From: Didymodactylos carnosus | Lineage: Eukaryota > Rotifera > Eurotatoria > Philodinida > Philodinidae | Length of the DNA stretch: 64,000 nt | Assembly (NCBI GenBank): GCA_905250885.1 | Contig: CAJNOQ010000148.1 | Location: 1 to 64,000, forward strand | Direction of reading: 5' to 3' | Shown here: positions 1 to 13,700 of the stretch, piece by piece | Layout: the number at the start of each line of letters is the position of its first letter | Position numbering within the stretch: position 1 is the first letter of the stretch | Translations under genes and position numbers: made by a program | Notes under the pieces: model-generated | What the model was told of the DNA's origin: nothing | The model's input: the letters and a program-made list of their open reading frames with translations, nothing else | Databases searched by the model: none

Positions 1-22
1 GCGACTTTTTTTTCTCAATTAG

Positions 23-1410
23 ATAAATGATCTTGATAAAATGCAACGAAAAAAAGATGCACTAATTCGTCGACAAATTAAACGAAGAGAAGAATTATTA
101 CAAAAGAAAGTTGAACGACAAAGTATTCTGACTAAACGACAAGAAGAATATCGGTTAATATTTTTGATAAACTATGAAAGATATACGCTGTTTATTGAGT
201 TTTATGTTTAGATTATTCGAAGAATTTATGGCTCAACGTCGAAATGACGATAATGTAAGACGAAATGCAATATTACAAGCACATGTTGAACAAAGACGAA
301 TTGAAGCAGATTCTGATTCAAATCAAAATTATAATATTGTTAGATTAAGACGAAAACCATCATTAATGTTCAATAGTTCACTCTGTAGATTAGATGATGA
401 GAATAGTTTTGGATCGAATTTTGATTTATTCAAAGCAAAAAGTAGTTTAGATACTTATTGAGCATTTGTTTTCTTCATAATAAATTTTTTCTCATCTTAC
501 AGTGCAAACTCCTCGGCGATGCATGACACGCTTTGATTCACCAACAGTTTCATTTCAATCAAAAATGAATCGTACTGTTAGTATGTCAAATGTTGAAAAT
601 TTATACGAATCAAACACATCGATAGCTACAATGGACTTATCCTCAAAATTACCATTTGGAGGTAGTCTCATGAATTTAGCTACACAAGATTATTCACCAT
701 TTGGAACAAAATATTTACCTCGACGAAAAACGTTAGCAAATAGCTATGATTTATCATCACTAAGTGCATCATGCACATCATTAGCAACAACAGGCAAGTA
801 ACACCATCATTCTCGAGTTCATTTTGACTAAATGTTAATTTGTCTTATTTCTTTTAGTTGGTAATCGTATAGCAAGAAATCAAGGATTACTATCAAAATC
901 AAATAAACAATCAACATTAAATTCACTTAAACAAGTTGTACTTGCTGGTGGAGCCAATAATCATCAACGAGAAATTGTATATCGAGTAAGCATATTATTT
1001 TAATTTTCTTCATTTTTTTGTTTTATATTTTATGTTTTTTTTTTCTTTTATAGGAAGTTGAATTGAGTGATCATAGACATTTTGTAATATTATTTCGCGA
1101 TCATCGTTTACAATATCGTGCAATATATACTTATATATCAGACACAGATATTATTGAAAAACTACATGGAATTGGTCCACAAATTATCAAAGAAATTATG
1201 ATAGAAAAGTTTTATAAGTAAGGTTTTACATATTTGAATTTAATTACAATTTAATTTTTTATCGTTTGATATTCTGTTTCTATTTTTAGATACAATTCTG
1301 GTAGTAAACAATTTTCTAACATTCCTATTAAACATTTTTCCATACAATGTGATGCTGTTGTAATACATAACGATTTTTGGCAAAAAAAACTTTTAAATAT
1401 GAAATATTAG
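23..1410 (+). CDS. CAMSAP: CAMSAP/Patronin microtubule minus-end protein, C-terminal part (5' end outside window)
   Basis: CAMSAP/Patronin proteins bind and stabilise microtubule minus ends through a C-terminal CKK domain. Six exons fit phase and splice signals: 23-153, 212-441, 503-793, 858-985, 1054-1217 and 1290-1410, giving 354 visible residues before TAG. The first exon encodes a charged, Arg/Lys/Glu-rich helix like the coiled coils ahead of the CKK domain. The last three exons match the CKK domain: HFVILFRDHRLQYRAIYTY, then a GIGP turn, then KYNSGSKQFSNIP and HNDFWQ. These align with human CAMSAP stretches around LILFRD, YGPR, YKYNSDRKRF and GHLWQ. The intron after 793 must use a GC donor to keep the frame. 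A candidate AATAAA lies at 1725-1730. The N-terminal calponin-homology region would lie before the window. Family assignment is firm; the choice of paralogue is not. Confidence 0.9.
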
Positions 1411-1904
1411 ATAGATTTCTTCGTGATTGTTTCCATACCGTTCAAGAACCAATATGTTCTTAATTATCAGAAGAAAAACGAATTCATGTATCTCTCCATC
1501 AATCTCTTTTGTATATAAAATTCTGTTTTTGTACATGTGATTTTCTATTTCATTACTTTAAAAGCAGAAAATTTTATATGAAAAAAAATCATATGAAGGT
1601 AGGCAGATGGACAAATATTTAACAGAGAACGTTTTGCACTTTTTACGGATATGTTTTATAGCTAAAAAGAGAACGGATAATATTGTTTGGAGAACAATTT
1701 TTGAATTTTTTTCACGTAATTAAAAATAAAGTATATAGTTTAAAATACGATAACTAGATGGGAGTGCGACCTAGATCTACATCACGTGATGAATAATATG
1801 ATTGTACAACATACTCGCGATGCATTTCATCATCGTTCAACAAAATATAAGTATAAATACGCAGTAAACACGGTCAATTCTAGAATTTAACGCAATCTAG
1901 AGCT
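1411..1904. other. CAMSAP 3' flank
   Basis: AT-rich 3' untranslated and intergenic sequence with a candidate AATAAA polyadenylation signal at 1725-1730. I see no further coding exon. Confidence 0.5.
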
Positions 1905-2914
1905 ATGCCAAGACTCGATTGAAAAGTAATCAATAGATTTACAACTAACGATACGTTAATCGAATTTATCACAAGCAATTCAGTATCAAAATTTCGATCA
2001 GAACGAGTATTGAGTGGTATAAAATTATCTTATCGGTGTTCGTCATACAAAAAATATCCTGACCTTACTTTTCAAGTACAAGCAATCATTAATAGCTCGC
2101 AACAAATAACCGTTAGCACATCAAGCACTTACAATGATATTACTCGTTTACCATTGACACGTGCGCCATCACCTGTTCGTAAGATTGTTTAATGAACAGT
2201 GACAGCTAAATTAACTCAATCGCAAATTCGTTTAACTATACAAAATGAACAACCTCAACAAGTATCTCCTGCTAAAATATTTAGTTTATTAAACTATTAT
2301 TGTTCGTTGACTCATCAATTTATTTATTCTGTCGATGATTTTCGTTCATGGTGTCATCAGCGATCATTAACACCCAATTTAGCTGCATCTCATGATGTTT
2401 TCGTACCAAGATTCACCATTGATTCTTGTGATCGAGTATTTATTTTCTTTACCATGCGTCGATTAGTTTCTGTTGGTAGTTTGTTATCATTATTACAAGT
2501 GGACGTTTAAGGTAAACTGGAATGAACTACTATATTAGTCTTTTATAGTATTCGTTGTTACCTTGTTATATTAGTAGTATTGTCATTCCATCGTCTCATC
2601 CAAGTCAAATGAATGTTGCAACATGGCTACAACAATATTCTTTAATGACATAGTCTACATTTCGTGATTTCTCGATTTAGTTGTTTTCCGGTTGTCTCAT
2701 TACAGCTCCGTTGATACGTAGTTGTAAACAAAATTTGAAAATATATGTTTATAAACATGCATTAGGAATAATCATACATTTTGGATATTATCATGTTCAA
2801 GATCCGTCAAAATTAGAAAAGTTTGCTAGAAAACGGGGTCAACCAAAACAGGCACGCTTCATTAACGGTAGATTAAACGCTGATAATCAGAGGCATTTAT
2901 CATGCAATGACTAA
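1905..2914 (+). mobile_element. Decayed Mutator-like (MULE) DNA transposase
   Basis: This is a broken DNA transposon, not a host gene. A possible start ATG at 1905 is followed by a stop a few codons later. The reading then continues through an N-terminal region like the zinc-binding domain of MULE transposases (GIKLSYRCSSYKKYPDL near 2013). Next comes the pre-catalytic block (WCHQRS, HDVFVPRFTID, FIFFTMRRLVSVGSL to LLQVDV, about 2350-2508), where families have a conserved Asp followed by a TYKLTWN-like stretch that is frameshifted here. Most of the DDE core is missing: only about 170 bases separate this block from the C-terminal SWIM-type tail at 2681-2914 (YKHALGIIIHFGYYH, then RKRGQPKQAR). 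Several stops and frameshifts plus the internal deletion make it inactive. I could not identify terminal inverted repeats. Family assignment rests on the SWIM-like tail and the TMRRLVSVGSL block. Confidence 0.75.
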
Positions 2915-5900
2915 TATACGCGACATCTTATTGTCCTCAATATATTTTATTGGAGAACTGATTTCTGTGATTTCTAAAACTAGCGCTTAGATTTTACGGT
3001 GTATTCTTGCAAGTCCTTATGTCAGAGCACTGCAAGAAAAGAAACTATTCGCAAATCACTCACTCATGCTGTGGACCTAGTTTACAGGGAATTCGGCTGA
3101 AACAAACACAGACACCGACTCATCAACAAAATTTTGCATAGGGAATGATTGTTCTACTCTAAGTACTTTTCAAACTAAATGACTATTATGCAGCGCAAGA
3201 TGCTCGAAGGCGTCTTCAGTTAGGAAAAACGATGTATAATCAGTAAAAGATTAAGTTTTTTGTAACGGAATGTTTTCTCTAGATAGAAATTTGTATTTTG
3301 TGTCAACGATGAATAATAATAGTAATATCGCTAAAATAATTTAACAATTTTTAATTGGTAATGTTTTTTATTCTCGATACTTGACGAAACATAAAATCTC
3401 TCGAAAAGCTCCCTACGCCTGTCCAAACAATTCAAGATAGGAGAGGTATAGTTCAGGATAGAAGGGTAAGACATTTTAAACTCTTTTGGACCAACATTCA
3501 GTAGGGTTTTAATATCTTTTGAAAAAAGGTTAAAATTGAGAAGTTTCACTAGATTTTCAAGAAGAAACACTGCCAAGAGATTCACTATGGTTGATAGCCT
3601 GTTTTTTCACGTATCTCTGAAATTCTCAGACGAAAGTATCGATTCTGGTCCCAAAAATTACGCTCGCGCTTGAAAACTAATAGTGAGACAAAGAGGTTGG
3701 AAGGATGTGTAGATAGATAACAGTTCAGTGGTTCAAACCTACGTCTACAAATCAAAAATTCATTGGATAGAAGTTATATGTAATATTGCTGTGAAGAATG
3801 CACTTATTGTATTTGTTTTAAATAGAAATTCTACTGTGGGACCCTATAGAATTTCTGCAGAAATCTTTCATGTCTAATCCTACAAGATTCTAGTAGGGCT
3901 CTATTAGAATTATTTGATATTAGATCTCAAAAGCCAAAGTTGTCGAAGACTAACTGAAGATATCATTGTATAGCGCAATTCAAGTGCTGCAATCTCAATT
4001 ACTTATATTCATTTTTAGAAGTGTGCTGGGAAAGACAAAATCAGCGAAAGGTCCTAGTAGAAGAAGCTAAAAGTTGTTCTTCAAAAAATGTTCTATCCAT
4101 TTAAGCGTCTGCTCAACCCTTTCTTTTTCGCTTCAGTGGAGAATTACTTGAGCGTCGAAAACCTCGTGATTGCGTCACTGACTCCAGCAAGGTACGGCGT
4201 ACAAGTTAAAGAAACTTTTTTGTTGCCTGCTTATCACTTTTCGTAGGAACTCGTTTTACCGTTTTTTGCTAAAACTTAACCTCTCCCACTGTCTCACGCA
4301 CAGTCGGGATTTCTGCACAAAATACATTCTCAAAAAACATTTTGAAATCTAAACAGGATTCAGAACAAGAAGGCTGGTTGAAGATCAAAATCGGAAATAT
4401 CGGAACTACAAGAAAAAAACGTCTTGATATCGTAAATCCCTTAGTAGGATTCCGTTGTTTTATCTTATTTTCCGGCTTTTATACCTTTAACAAATATAAC
4501 AAAAGCTGTAAAAGCTTTGTCAATGTCAAATCTTCTATTAGTCATATTACATTTTTTTGTAGAGACGGGGGATACATGAACACTTTCAAAAAGTTCAAGT
4601 TCTGTGGTTTATTCTTTTTATCTAACACATCAGTTCAAAGTTGTCAACAATAGTCGCATAATGGCAAAGAAATGAAGATTATTCAAGAAGTTTATTTTAT
4701 CAGTTAGTTTTCTTGAAATTTTTTTGATAAAAGTGTTTAAATTATATGCAGAAATAATAATTTGTTGCAGGAACGCTAGCACAAATCTTAAATCTACATT
4801 TCATATTTTCTTGTTTAGATAGCCCATTTATTGAACTATGCATAGTCTTAATCAATCTTATGTCAAGAATATAAACAAAGCAGTATAGAGTCAAAATGAA
4901 GAGAGTAAAAAAACAAAAAAAGGCGTTAATGTTAGATCGTACTTTGAGCAGAAGAAGAAAAAAAAACTTCTATCTCTATCAGAATAAACGCCTCCATGTC
5001 CGCATTGTAGATGTAACGGCAATTATAGAAAAGAAAAATATAGTATTGCTCGGGTTGTTTCTTACCGGTGCCTTTTGTTGAAAAAAATCTTATTTTCAGG
5101 AAAAAGGAATCGAAATTTAATCTCGCAAAAAAACGCAAAAAACCGATAATTTTTGTGTGTGAGTGAAGAAAAAAGATGAAACAGACTATATAAGACAGAA
5201 CAGACAAAAAGAAATGGGAGAACATAAAAGTAGCAAAAGCGAAGTTTATATTACACACACTCACTGAGTTTTAAATGAAAAAAAACAAGAAGGATATTTG
5301 AACAAAGAACGTCTTCACACAGTCTGTAGATGGAATAAAGAGGTGGCAAAAACACAACCAACAGGATTCAGAAGGTACACACTAAGAGTTTTGTGCATTA
5401 AAAATTTTGTTGAACACATGATACATATAATGACACTAAAAATTAAATTTAAGGTTATACATGTAAAGCTTAGACTAGTCCCAGAAATATCGTTACTTTG
5501 ATTGTTTCTTCCTCTTTGGTTACGTTCTATTGTTAACAGATATAAGTATAAATCAAGGCTTATTGAAAATTCATAAAAAATTGTAGTTTTCCTATTATTA
5601 TTATATAGCACACCATGTGTGGATAGAAACTATATAATATTTATTATTAAAATTTTATGTCTAGGTATGCATTACACATTTTAGCGAGTCACACACTATT
5701 CCATTTTCGTCTATATTTGTGTATGTGCGTATATATCTGAACAAATTAATGCAGTTTTAATAATGAAGATGAATAGTTTGTTTTTCTGTATTTCGATTAT
5801 AAACGAACGCACGAGTGCACTGACTTTGTTCGAAAAGAACAGAAAAAGAATGATTAGGTCTGGTGATTCACGTTGATAAATAGGAAATAACGTTTAAACC

Positions 5901-5994
5901 ACCGTCTATAGTCGAATCTAATTTAAGAACTGAAATTGATCCATTGTTTACTTCATATCGCAGGTATTTACGACAAACCATTTAAACTGAAGAT
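2915..5994. other. Intergenic DNA between MULE relic and ankyrin/SOCS gene
   Basis: About 3 kb of AT-rich DNA. Open frames here (for example near 4342-4653 and 4896-5264) have low-complexity Lys/Phe composition, overlap on both strands and match no family I recognise, so I do not call them genes. Part of 3000-4300 is less AT-rich and may be old repeat sequence. A possible acceptor at 5960-5963 suggests a 5'-untranslated intron of the following gene. Confidence 0.4.
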
Positions 5995-7345
5995 ATGTTG
6001 AATAAAGCTCGTTCATTATTTTCACGAGTATTTTCAATTGAAAATCGATCATCTCAATCGAAAGAGACTGCTTTTTTTGACGATTATCCAGAGAATAGTG
6101 ACGATAGTTGTACAAGCTCGGACTACGATAGTGAAAGCGACGATTGTAGTCAACAAATGAAAAATAATAAACACAATGAAACAACTTTTCAATCATCAGA
6201 CAATATCAAAACTGTAAAATCCGTGAAAGAATCGTCACTAAAATCCAATCAGTCTGTTGGAACAAAATCACAGTCAACATCAGCAGTTTCTGATCAACGT
6301 TCATCAATTTCAACTATGTTCAATTCTGTAGTATCAAAATCATCATTACATCAACTTCGAACGTTCACTGAAACTGTTGAAAATAATATTGATGATAAAA
6401 CGAGTTATTTAGTTGTTCTAAATCGTAAAGAACGCAAACAAAATCGGTTAACATCCGCGATGAATATTGCATTTACTCGAGGTAATGTTGAATCAATGAA
6501 ACGTCTATTATCCAATTTTGATATTGATATTAATCAGCAAGATTCATATGGTATGAGTTATTTAGAACATTCTATTCTGCTTGGATCATATGATATGGTT
6601 GATTTATTAATTCGATATGGATGTGATCTTTATAGAGGTGAGTAAGAGATTTCTGAAAAAGTTATTGAGTAATATTAAATTTTTTTATAATTTAGGAGAT
6701 TCTCATGGTCACAGTTATTTATATGTAGCAATTAAAACAAGTTCTAATAAAAATGATAATATAATAAAATTATTACTTGAAAATGATTGTTCATGTTTAC
6801 GTGCAATAGATATTGTTTCATTGGTATCTGTTGATAATGTATTACATATAGATTCACACGATTTTATACAATTATATCGTCATATTCTATTGATAATGAC
6901 ATATCATCTGAAGCGGATGCCATTAAACGATGTTATATCGTTAATGACCTACATGATATCGACAGGAATTTTATTATGTAAAAATGATGATATTTATGCT
7001 TTAAGTTTGTGCAATAAACAAATTATTGAACAATTTAATAATGATTATATTCAATTATTTATAAAAGTATTGGGTTCAAAACATGCTCTCAAATTAGAAC
7101 AAAAATTACGATCAATTGTTGTTCAACAGCAAACATTGATATCCGTTGGTCTCATAGAACTTGTATTCAATGATATTCAAACTTATATAGTTAAAATATA
7201 TGATATGATTAAACAACCAAATAAACTGAAACATTTCTGTCGTTTAATTATTAGAGAAAATTTAAAAAGTTTAAAAGGATCGACGCTAAATTCATTAGGA
7301 TACAGTACAAAACTTCAAAATTATTTACTCTATTCACCCATATAA
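5995..7345 (+). CDS. Ankyrin-repeat and SOCS-box (ASB-like) protein
   Basis: A two-exon gene (5995-6637 and 6696-7345, 58-base intron) encoding 430 residues. The first ~150 residues are Ser/Asp-rich and probably disordered. Ankyrin-type repeats follow from about residue 155: SAMNIAFTRGNVESMKRLL, then MSYLEHSILLGSYDMVDLL, then a third across the intron (HSYLYVAIKTSS to IIKLLLENDC). The last ~40 residues read as a SOCS box: FCRLIIRENLKSL, then LGYSTKLQNYLLY, with the usual CRxxIRxxL and LPxxLxxYLLY spacing. SOCS-box proteins of this type are substrate receptors for Elongin B/C-Cullin5 ubiquitin ligases; that role is inferred from architecture. Candidate AATAAA at 7361-7366, 16 bases after the stop. 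The start is the first ATG of an open frame after a possible acceptor. Substrate unknown. Confidence 0.8.
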
Positions 7346-8411
7346 AATTTATTTGTACAGAATAAAAGTTAATGTACATAGAATTTCTGCAGTTGGTGGC
7401 ACCGATGACTCTTTTTTCTGTTGTGCAGACAGCACGAAAAAGGTGTTTCCAGTATTTCATCTAAAAGAGTTGTCACAATAAAAGACATGGATCTTCTAAT
7501 TCGTCCTGAGTTTTAAAGCTTTTAGTGGATCTTTTATTGAGTCCCCAAAAAGAAATTCATGTTCTTTTCATATTACAACTTTTAGATGATGAAATCGACT
7601 TCTTATCTTCTATTTAGGGGAGACCTTCTAATGTGTTAGTCTCTTTAAATTTTTTTCTTTAAGGGAACATCTGTTTTAAAAAATCAGAGAAAAGTCACAT
7701 CTGCGGGAAGTCAAAGCTCCCACTGTCATCATGAGACATAAAATACTAGATGTTTTAAAAGCAATTTGGATTTAAGGGCATCCGATCGCAAGCTTTCGCA
7801 ATGTTCCCGTGAACTAGGATCTAATTGTCTATCCCCCACTTTTTTTTCTCGAATGCAGTCTCTTATGGATGATTCATGCCGTTGGTTTCGAATATGATAT
7901 TCGTTTCAACTCATATCAATCGTCGGGGTGCGACTTCTTGAAACATAAAACTCACTTTCGAAAAATTATTTGTTAATAGTGTCAGTTTGTACAATAAATC
8001 CCACAGCTAAAAGTCTCATTAAAATCCAAGGTTTGTACCTTCGGATAATCATTTTGTAGGACACATTGATGAGACACACACTCACATATGTTTCTCTGCC
8101 AATTAAATTTTTTGATGAATACTAAAGATCATCATCATCATCATGAAAAAATGTGAAGAATATCGTATTGCATAAGAAACGAACGAGCTTTGATTTTGAT
8201 CTTTCTTTTCATATCCTATGTTGATATGCACACACACACATATATCTTCGATTAATAATCCTTGATTTTTGAAAAAAGGCAGTTTCACTTTAAAATCATC
8301 ACTGTCCGTTCACATATTCGTTCAGGTGTGTGGGTAAACATGGCGATGATCTGTTCGTTTTATCTATTTTTTTTTGGTTCGTTATACAGTATACCGATGC
8401 TATTCTCTATT

Positions 8412-8449
<38 letters not shown>

Positions 8450-10738
8450 TGTAGTCTATGTGTATTTAGAATGCAACATTTCTTGTCGAAATTACAGGTT
8501 TGAAAGGCTACATGCTTTTTTTGTCTTATTCAAATTTAAAATCATAGAGAAAGATATTTTTAACCGTTGTTAGATTACTAATGCCACACTCCCATCTCTC
8601 TCTTGTCATTAAGGATGTTGCTGTGTATATATTTTTACTTTTAGAATATTTGTGGCTTGAATTATTAATTAGAGACGACCGTCTAGTCAACTCGAGACAA
8701 TAAATTTCGAGGGAAAATAAGGCGGAGGGACTTTCTTAATAATTGAAAATTTTTATTTTGATTACTCAAACGCATAGAAATTGGATTTCATACAACTAAA
8801 AATTGGGCACCCTTTTCGTTTCAGGAGAAAAATATTCATGTGTATTGCGGTTATTACTAAGATATTTTTCCTTAACAGCTAACCAAACATTTTAACCTAA
8901 CCACCTTTTACTATTAGCTACTTTTATTTATCATTTTGGTCCTGCTTTTTCAACAATTAAAAATCAATTTTTTTGCAAATAATTCAAGTTTATAATCGAT
9001 GTATTCTGATACATATATGGTTCACATAAGCGTAGAATATCGTTTTTCTCATCAATATTCTCCACAACACACGTTTTTATATTAGAAATGATCTATCTCT
9101 TTTTGCTTCTGACAACATATGAACATAATAATGTTCGATTTGCGTCTATCTTTTTTTTTTATAATGAAGACGGTGAAATATTCCATATCTAAGATAAAAT
9201 GAATACAACCACAGTATGCGTATATATACAGTTGGGAACGAGAAATAAAGAGTGAGAGTTAACAAGCCCATAGACAGATCATGTCTGATGGTCAATTTCC
9301 CAAATAAACAAACTATCACATGCATGTCACAATGTTTTTAGGAAATGAGAGGAAAGAAAATAACCGCATTCTAATCCTTTATGCAGTATTTCACAAAAAT
9401 AATATATTCACCTATCTATCAAGCTAATAAAGATATATTAAATATCGACGAAGGAGAAAATGTTTAGCTACTCTATTATCCTTCAATAATTGCCACCATC
9501 TTCTTTCTTGATCATTTTTTCTCTTCTTCTTCTTATATGACTTTGTCTCTTTTATTATTATATTATTATCTTACAAAAGAGAAAGGAAAAAAAAGTGAGA
9601 AATCTATCTATCGTTCACATATTGCTCATCAACCGTTGCAATGTTCATATACTCGATTACTTATATCTATCACTGATATATCATCACACCACTACACATT
9701 GGTCGTAGCAATTTTAAATTAGTGAGATATATCGTTATAGGCATTGGTAAAAATTGTGATAAAACTTGTCATCGTCGTGCACAAATCGTCATAATCAATG
9801 TTCGGAACCAAAAAGAAACAACAATAGAAAATAACAACAAAAATTTGCACATTATCTTCTCTATAACAGAATATAGTAGGAAGATTACTGCTAAATGAAC
9901 AGTCAAGAATAAAAAAGTACGTAATAAAGCTAAATAGTTATCAGTGTTTATGTTGTAAACTATAGCCTCTGAACAGTGACGTCAATTATATCTCATATTT
10001 CTTTCATGATATAGTTAATTAAATTCTTAGTCTTGTAAATATCTTAAATATAAATCTTAATAAATTTATATATTTTCGAATGGATATCTATTTGTAATTT
10101 TTTCATTTATGATCAACTCTATTCGTTCTCTATGGTATGAATCTATTTCATGTCAGATGAATTGTTAATTCCATGTTAATTTGTTCTAATAGACTATTAA
10201 CATTATTGCACATACTGTTAAATTCGTGTCATGCGATTATTTATCTATCTATGTGTGTCTATGAACATTTGCTTCGGATAGAATACACTCACTTTTTTCA
10301 TAACTGTATAAGTTTGAACGGAAAAGACATTTAACAAAAGACAAATTAAAAATTTTTTCGCAGCTGTTTAAATTTGCCAACATGTGTCCAGTTCTTCCGT
10401 TCTATTTTATTCTTTCCCTCTTCGTCTTTCATTTAGTATGTCTTAGATTTTATTTTATTTTATTTTTTGTTTTAATTAAGATAAAAAAGAAAAGAAAAAT
10501 GAACTGTTTTTGTCTATTTCTGTAACAGATGACCACAGACTATTATACATTCTCAAACTCCAATTTATTTTCTGTTCTTTTACTATTTCAGATTATTGTC
10601 TAATGATCGTCACTAGAAGTGACGTTAACTGTATCGTTGATTAGTAATTATTATTATTAACGTTCACCCAAACACTCAGATTAAAACGGTGTATTCAAAT
10701 AAACAAACTAACAAACAAAAAGAGCAAACATATAAATA
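7346..10738. other. Intergenic and upstream DNA of the MRL-family gene
   Basis: About 3.4 kb without a supported exon. It holds the 3' end of the ASB-like gene, a CT microsatellite, and many A/T runs. A consensus CRE palindrome (TGACGTCA) occurs once at 9977-9984, about 760 bases before the next start codon; one octamer is weak evidence for regulation. Confidence 0.4.
8415..8445. repeat. CT dinucleotide microsatellite
   Basis: An uninterrupted alternating T/C tract of about 31 bases in intergenic DNA. Confidence 0.95.
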
Positions 10739-13700
10739 ATGCAGCGCATATTAATGCGTCGTTGTAGTATGTCATCGATTGAAGAAGAAGACGAATTAGG
10801 TATAGAAGAAATGATAGATTGGGATAGTGAATTATCAGAATCTGAAATTGAATTTGATGATAATAATGAAGAAGATCCGGTTGATAGAGCGGCAAATAAT
10901 GCATTAAACAATTTTATTACAAATTGTGCAAAAGTAAGTAGAATAATTTTTATTTATTGTCCTTGTGTTTACTATAGATTTATCGTTATATTTAACATGA
11001 GTTAACATATTTTTAATTAAGTCAGCATAAAAATGCGTTGTAGATGTTTTTCCTTTATCTAATATTAAATGGAAATGAACTATGATAAAACGGATGAAGT
11101 ATCAGTATCATTTTTGTTTTTAATAACAGAGTTTTTAATTTAAAGACATATGATTTATATATAAACAGCATCAAAAGGTCAAATTATTTTTAGCTGTTTG
11201 ATATCTTCTAAGTGCCATTATTATGTAATAGCCTCTTTTTTTTTTCCATTGTGAATTTTTTTTATTTACTTGATAGTGGTGATGATATCTGTTGCATATT
11301 TCTGCCTATTAAAGTACTCTTAACTGTCATTCTAGAAAATATTTGTTTGACTAATAAGTTGATCTGTCGACGACAACTAATAATTTCTTCTTCTATTTGT
11401 ATTTATATCCAAGGTTATGACGAAAAAAAAGTTGTTCAGCGATCTAACAGATGTATGAGAGTATAGAGAAATGTTTCTATCTCCTACATATTCTCATTAT
11501 TCACGGTCATTCAACAAACTCTTGTTGTTACTGAGTATAGTCAAACAATGATTATGACTTTCTTTCTTCGATTAAAACAAAAGAAGACAATTGACTAGAA
11601 AAAAAATCATCCATGTGCAATGAAATACGTAATTTCATTTGTTATATAACTACGAACAACGACGTTAATATCGCATAATAAATGACTTTATGTACCTTTT
11701 TTTAAACACACATACACATCTCATCATCCGCTAACTATCTAAATAACTGAATAATAAATATCATGAGTATTAAACCTATGAAAATCAGGAAACAGGAAGG
11801 AGAAAAAGATGTGTCTCATAAAATATTCAACAGATATCTCAAAAGTACTTTCTTCATTTAGTACGTTATTCAATACAAAACATGACACTCATGTCTTATT
11901 TTTAACATAGAAAATCAAGGTGTGAATTAATTAATGATACACAAAGTTTTACTCTATTTTTCGTCTCATTATCCTTAAAATTTATTCGCTCTGTACCGTG
12001 AACTATTTTCTTCATCGATTTTTAGACTAGCAATAAACTGGTACTTGCAAATGTCAGTTGACTAACTGTGTTTTTCTTAATTCAAAAGAACTGTTGTTGA
12101 CAAAAAGTCCTAAGAAAAAATTTAGGAAAGCAGTGGTACGAAAATATACAAACTGAACAATTAGTCACTTTATTTTGAGTAATGTGCCCCACTATATTAT
12201 CATTGTTTGTGGAAGAAAATTAGTTAAAGATAATAATCATAGCAATAGCAGATGTTTTCTGCTACACAGTTGCAGGCGCCTTAGGCATTTGTAATTTTTA
12301 ACAAGGTATAGAAATTGACAATTTGCTTGTTCCTCGTTCCAAAACTAGTCAGGTTAAATCTTTATTTTTTCTCTTCTTCCTTATATTAAACTCTTGATTA
12401 GCTAAGTAGAAATTCAAGTACTTGCTTCAATTTTTGGCTCAAAAATTTTGGCTGAATTGGAAGTAAGTACTTCAAGTGAAACCGTAACCGTATCGAGTTA
12501 AGTACATGAAACAAACTATTGCGATAGTAGAAAAAGTTTTAAAGGACAACTGATGGTATGCGTCACTACGTACGTGAAGAAAATGTTTTCCAAAATGATT
12601 TATGAAATCTTCTTTAAGAGGCTTGCACAGTGTGCATTTTTCGCATGGCATGTGATTTTTCAGGCTAGTTTTGGACTATGCATTTTCTGATGAACCTTCA
12701 TACTTGAAACAAAACTTGCTACCATTAAATAGCATATAAATTGGAGTACATTGGTCGCAAGATACATCAAGGAAAAGTGCACTTTCGTTTTTTTCACCTA
12801 ATGTCAACATCAATGCACACTGTGGCTTGATCTATTAGCATGCCTGAGATTAATCGCAAAATAAAATTCCGAAAGTTGCAATGTCGATAAAGGGCAAAAT
12901 CTAAAAAGCACTTTTCGACATTTCGATTTTTCAACTGTTTAACTTTCGATATTTTGTTTTTCAATCAATCTCAGCACTTTCTATCTATTGTCCTGTTGAA
13001 CACTCTTTTGGATTTTTTTCTCCATTCACGTCATATTCTGTCTGAGAAGAATCCCTGATCATGAGATTTTGCTCATTGCATTGGATTGGTTGTTCCTGTC
13101 TGACACAGATTTATGGTTATTTTTTATTATTTGCTTGGTGGGTCAAGTTGTTCAGTTATTAATAGTGGCAATCTTCATACTGGAATTTTATTATGTGGCG
13201 ACAGTAACGATTTGAAATGGCTATACCATCGATACAGTAATAAACTAACATTATTGTACTTTCGATATAGAGGGCAGCACAATGCGTTCTACTACAATTT
13301 GTAAAATTAGCATCTTAGAGAATAAATGATAACGCATGTCTTTTGGACAGCGAAGATCAATGTACATCTTTGATAGGCTATGATTTGTGAACATCCCGTC
13401 TCGGATTTGTACATGCAAATCTAGAGAGTTTCGCATGTATACAAAGTGTACTCGCAGCGTTTGCTCTAACGTTTCAGGGTTTTAAGCAGCGTTTAGAGCT
13501 TAAAAATCAGCTTCCACCATAAAAATTCGGCTAACCATTAACTAGCAGGCGTAAAAGCATTACTGTTTAGGGATACAGTATTTGCCGTTGTTTAGAAAAA
13601 CTGTAGTAGTACAACAATGATCAACACGGTTTTTAAACATGTCAGGATGAGTCTACAGTAAGGACATGGTCTTTACCATCTATAGCCAAATCTATAAAAA

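Noticed and set aside
2681-2914. 77-codon open frame as a small host gene
   Set aside because: It is the SWIM-type tail of the decayed MULE transposase.
3700-3780. tRNA-like TTCAAACC motif
   Set aside because: The T-stem does not pair and no acceptor or anticodon arms are found.
4896-5264. Overlapping open frames on both strands
   Set aside because: Low-complexity Lys/Phe composition from A/T-rich DNA; mutual shadows.
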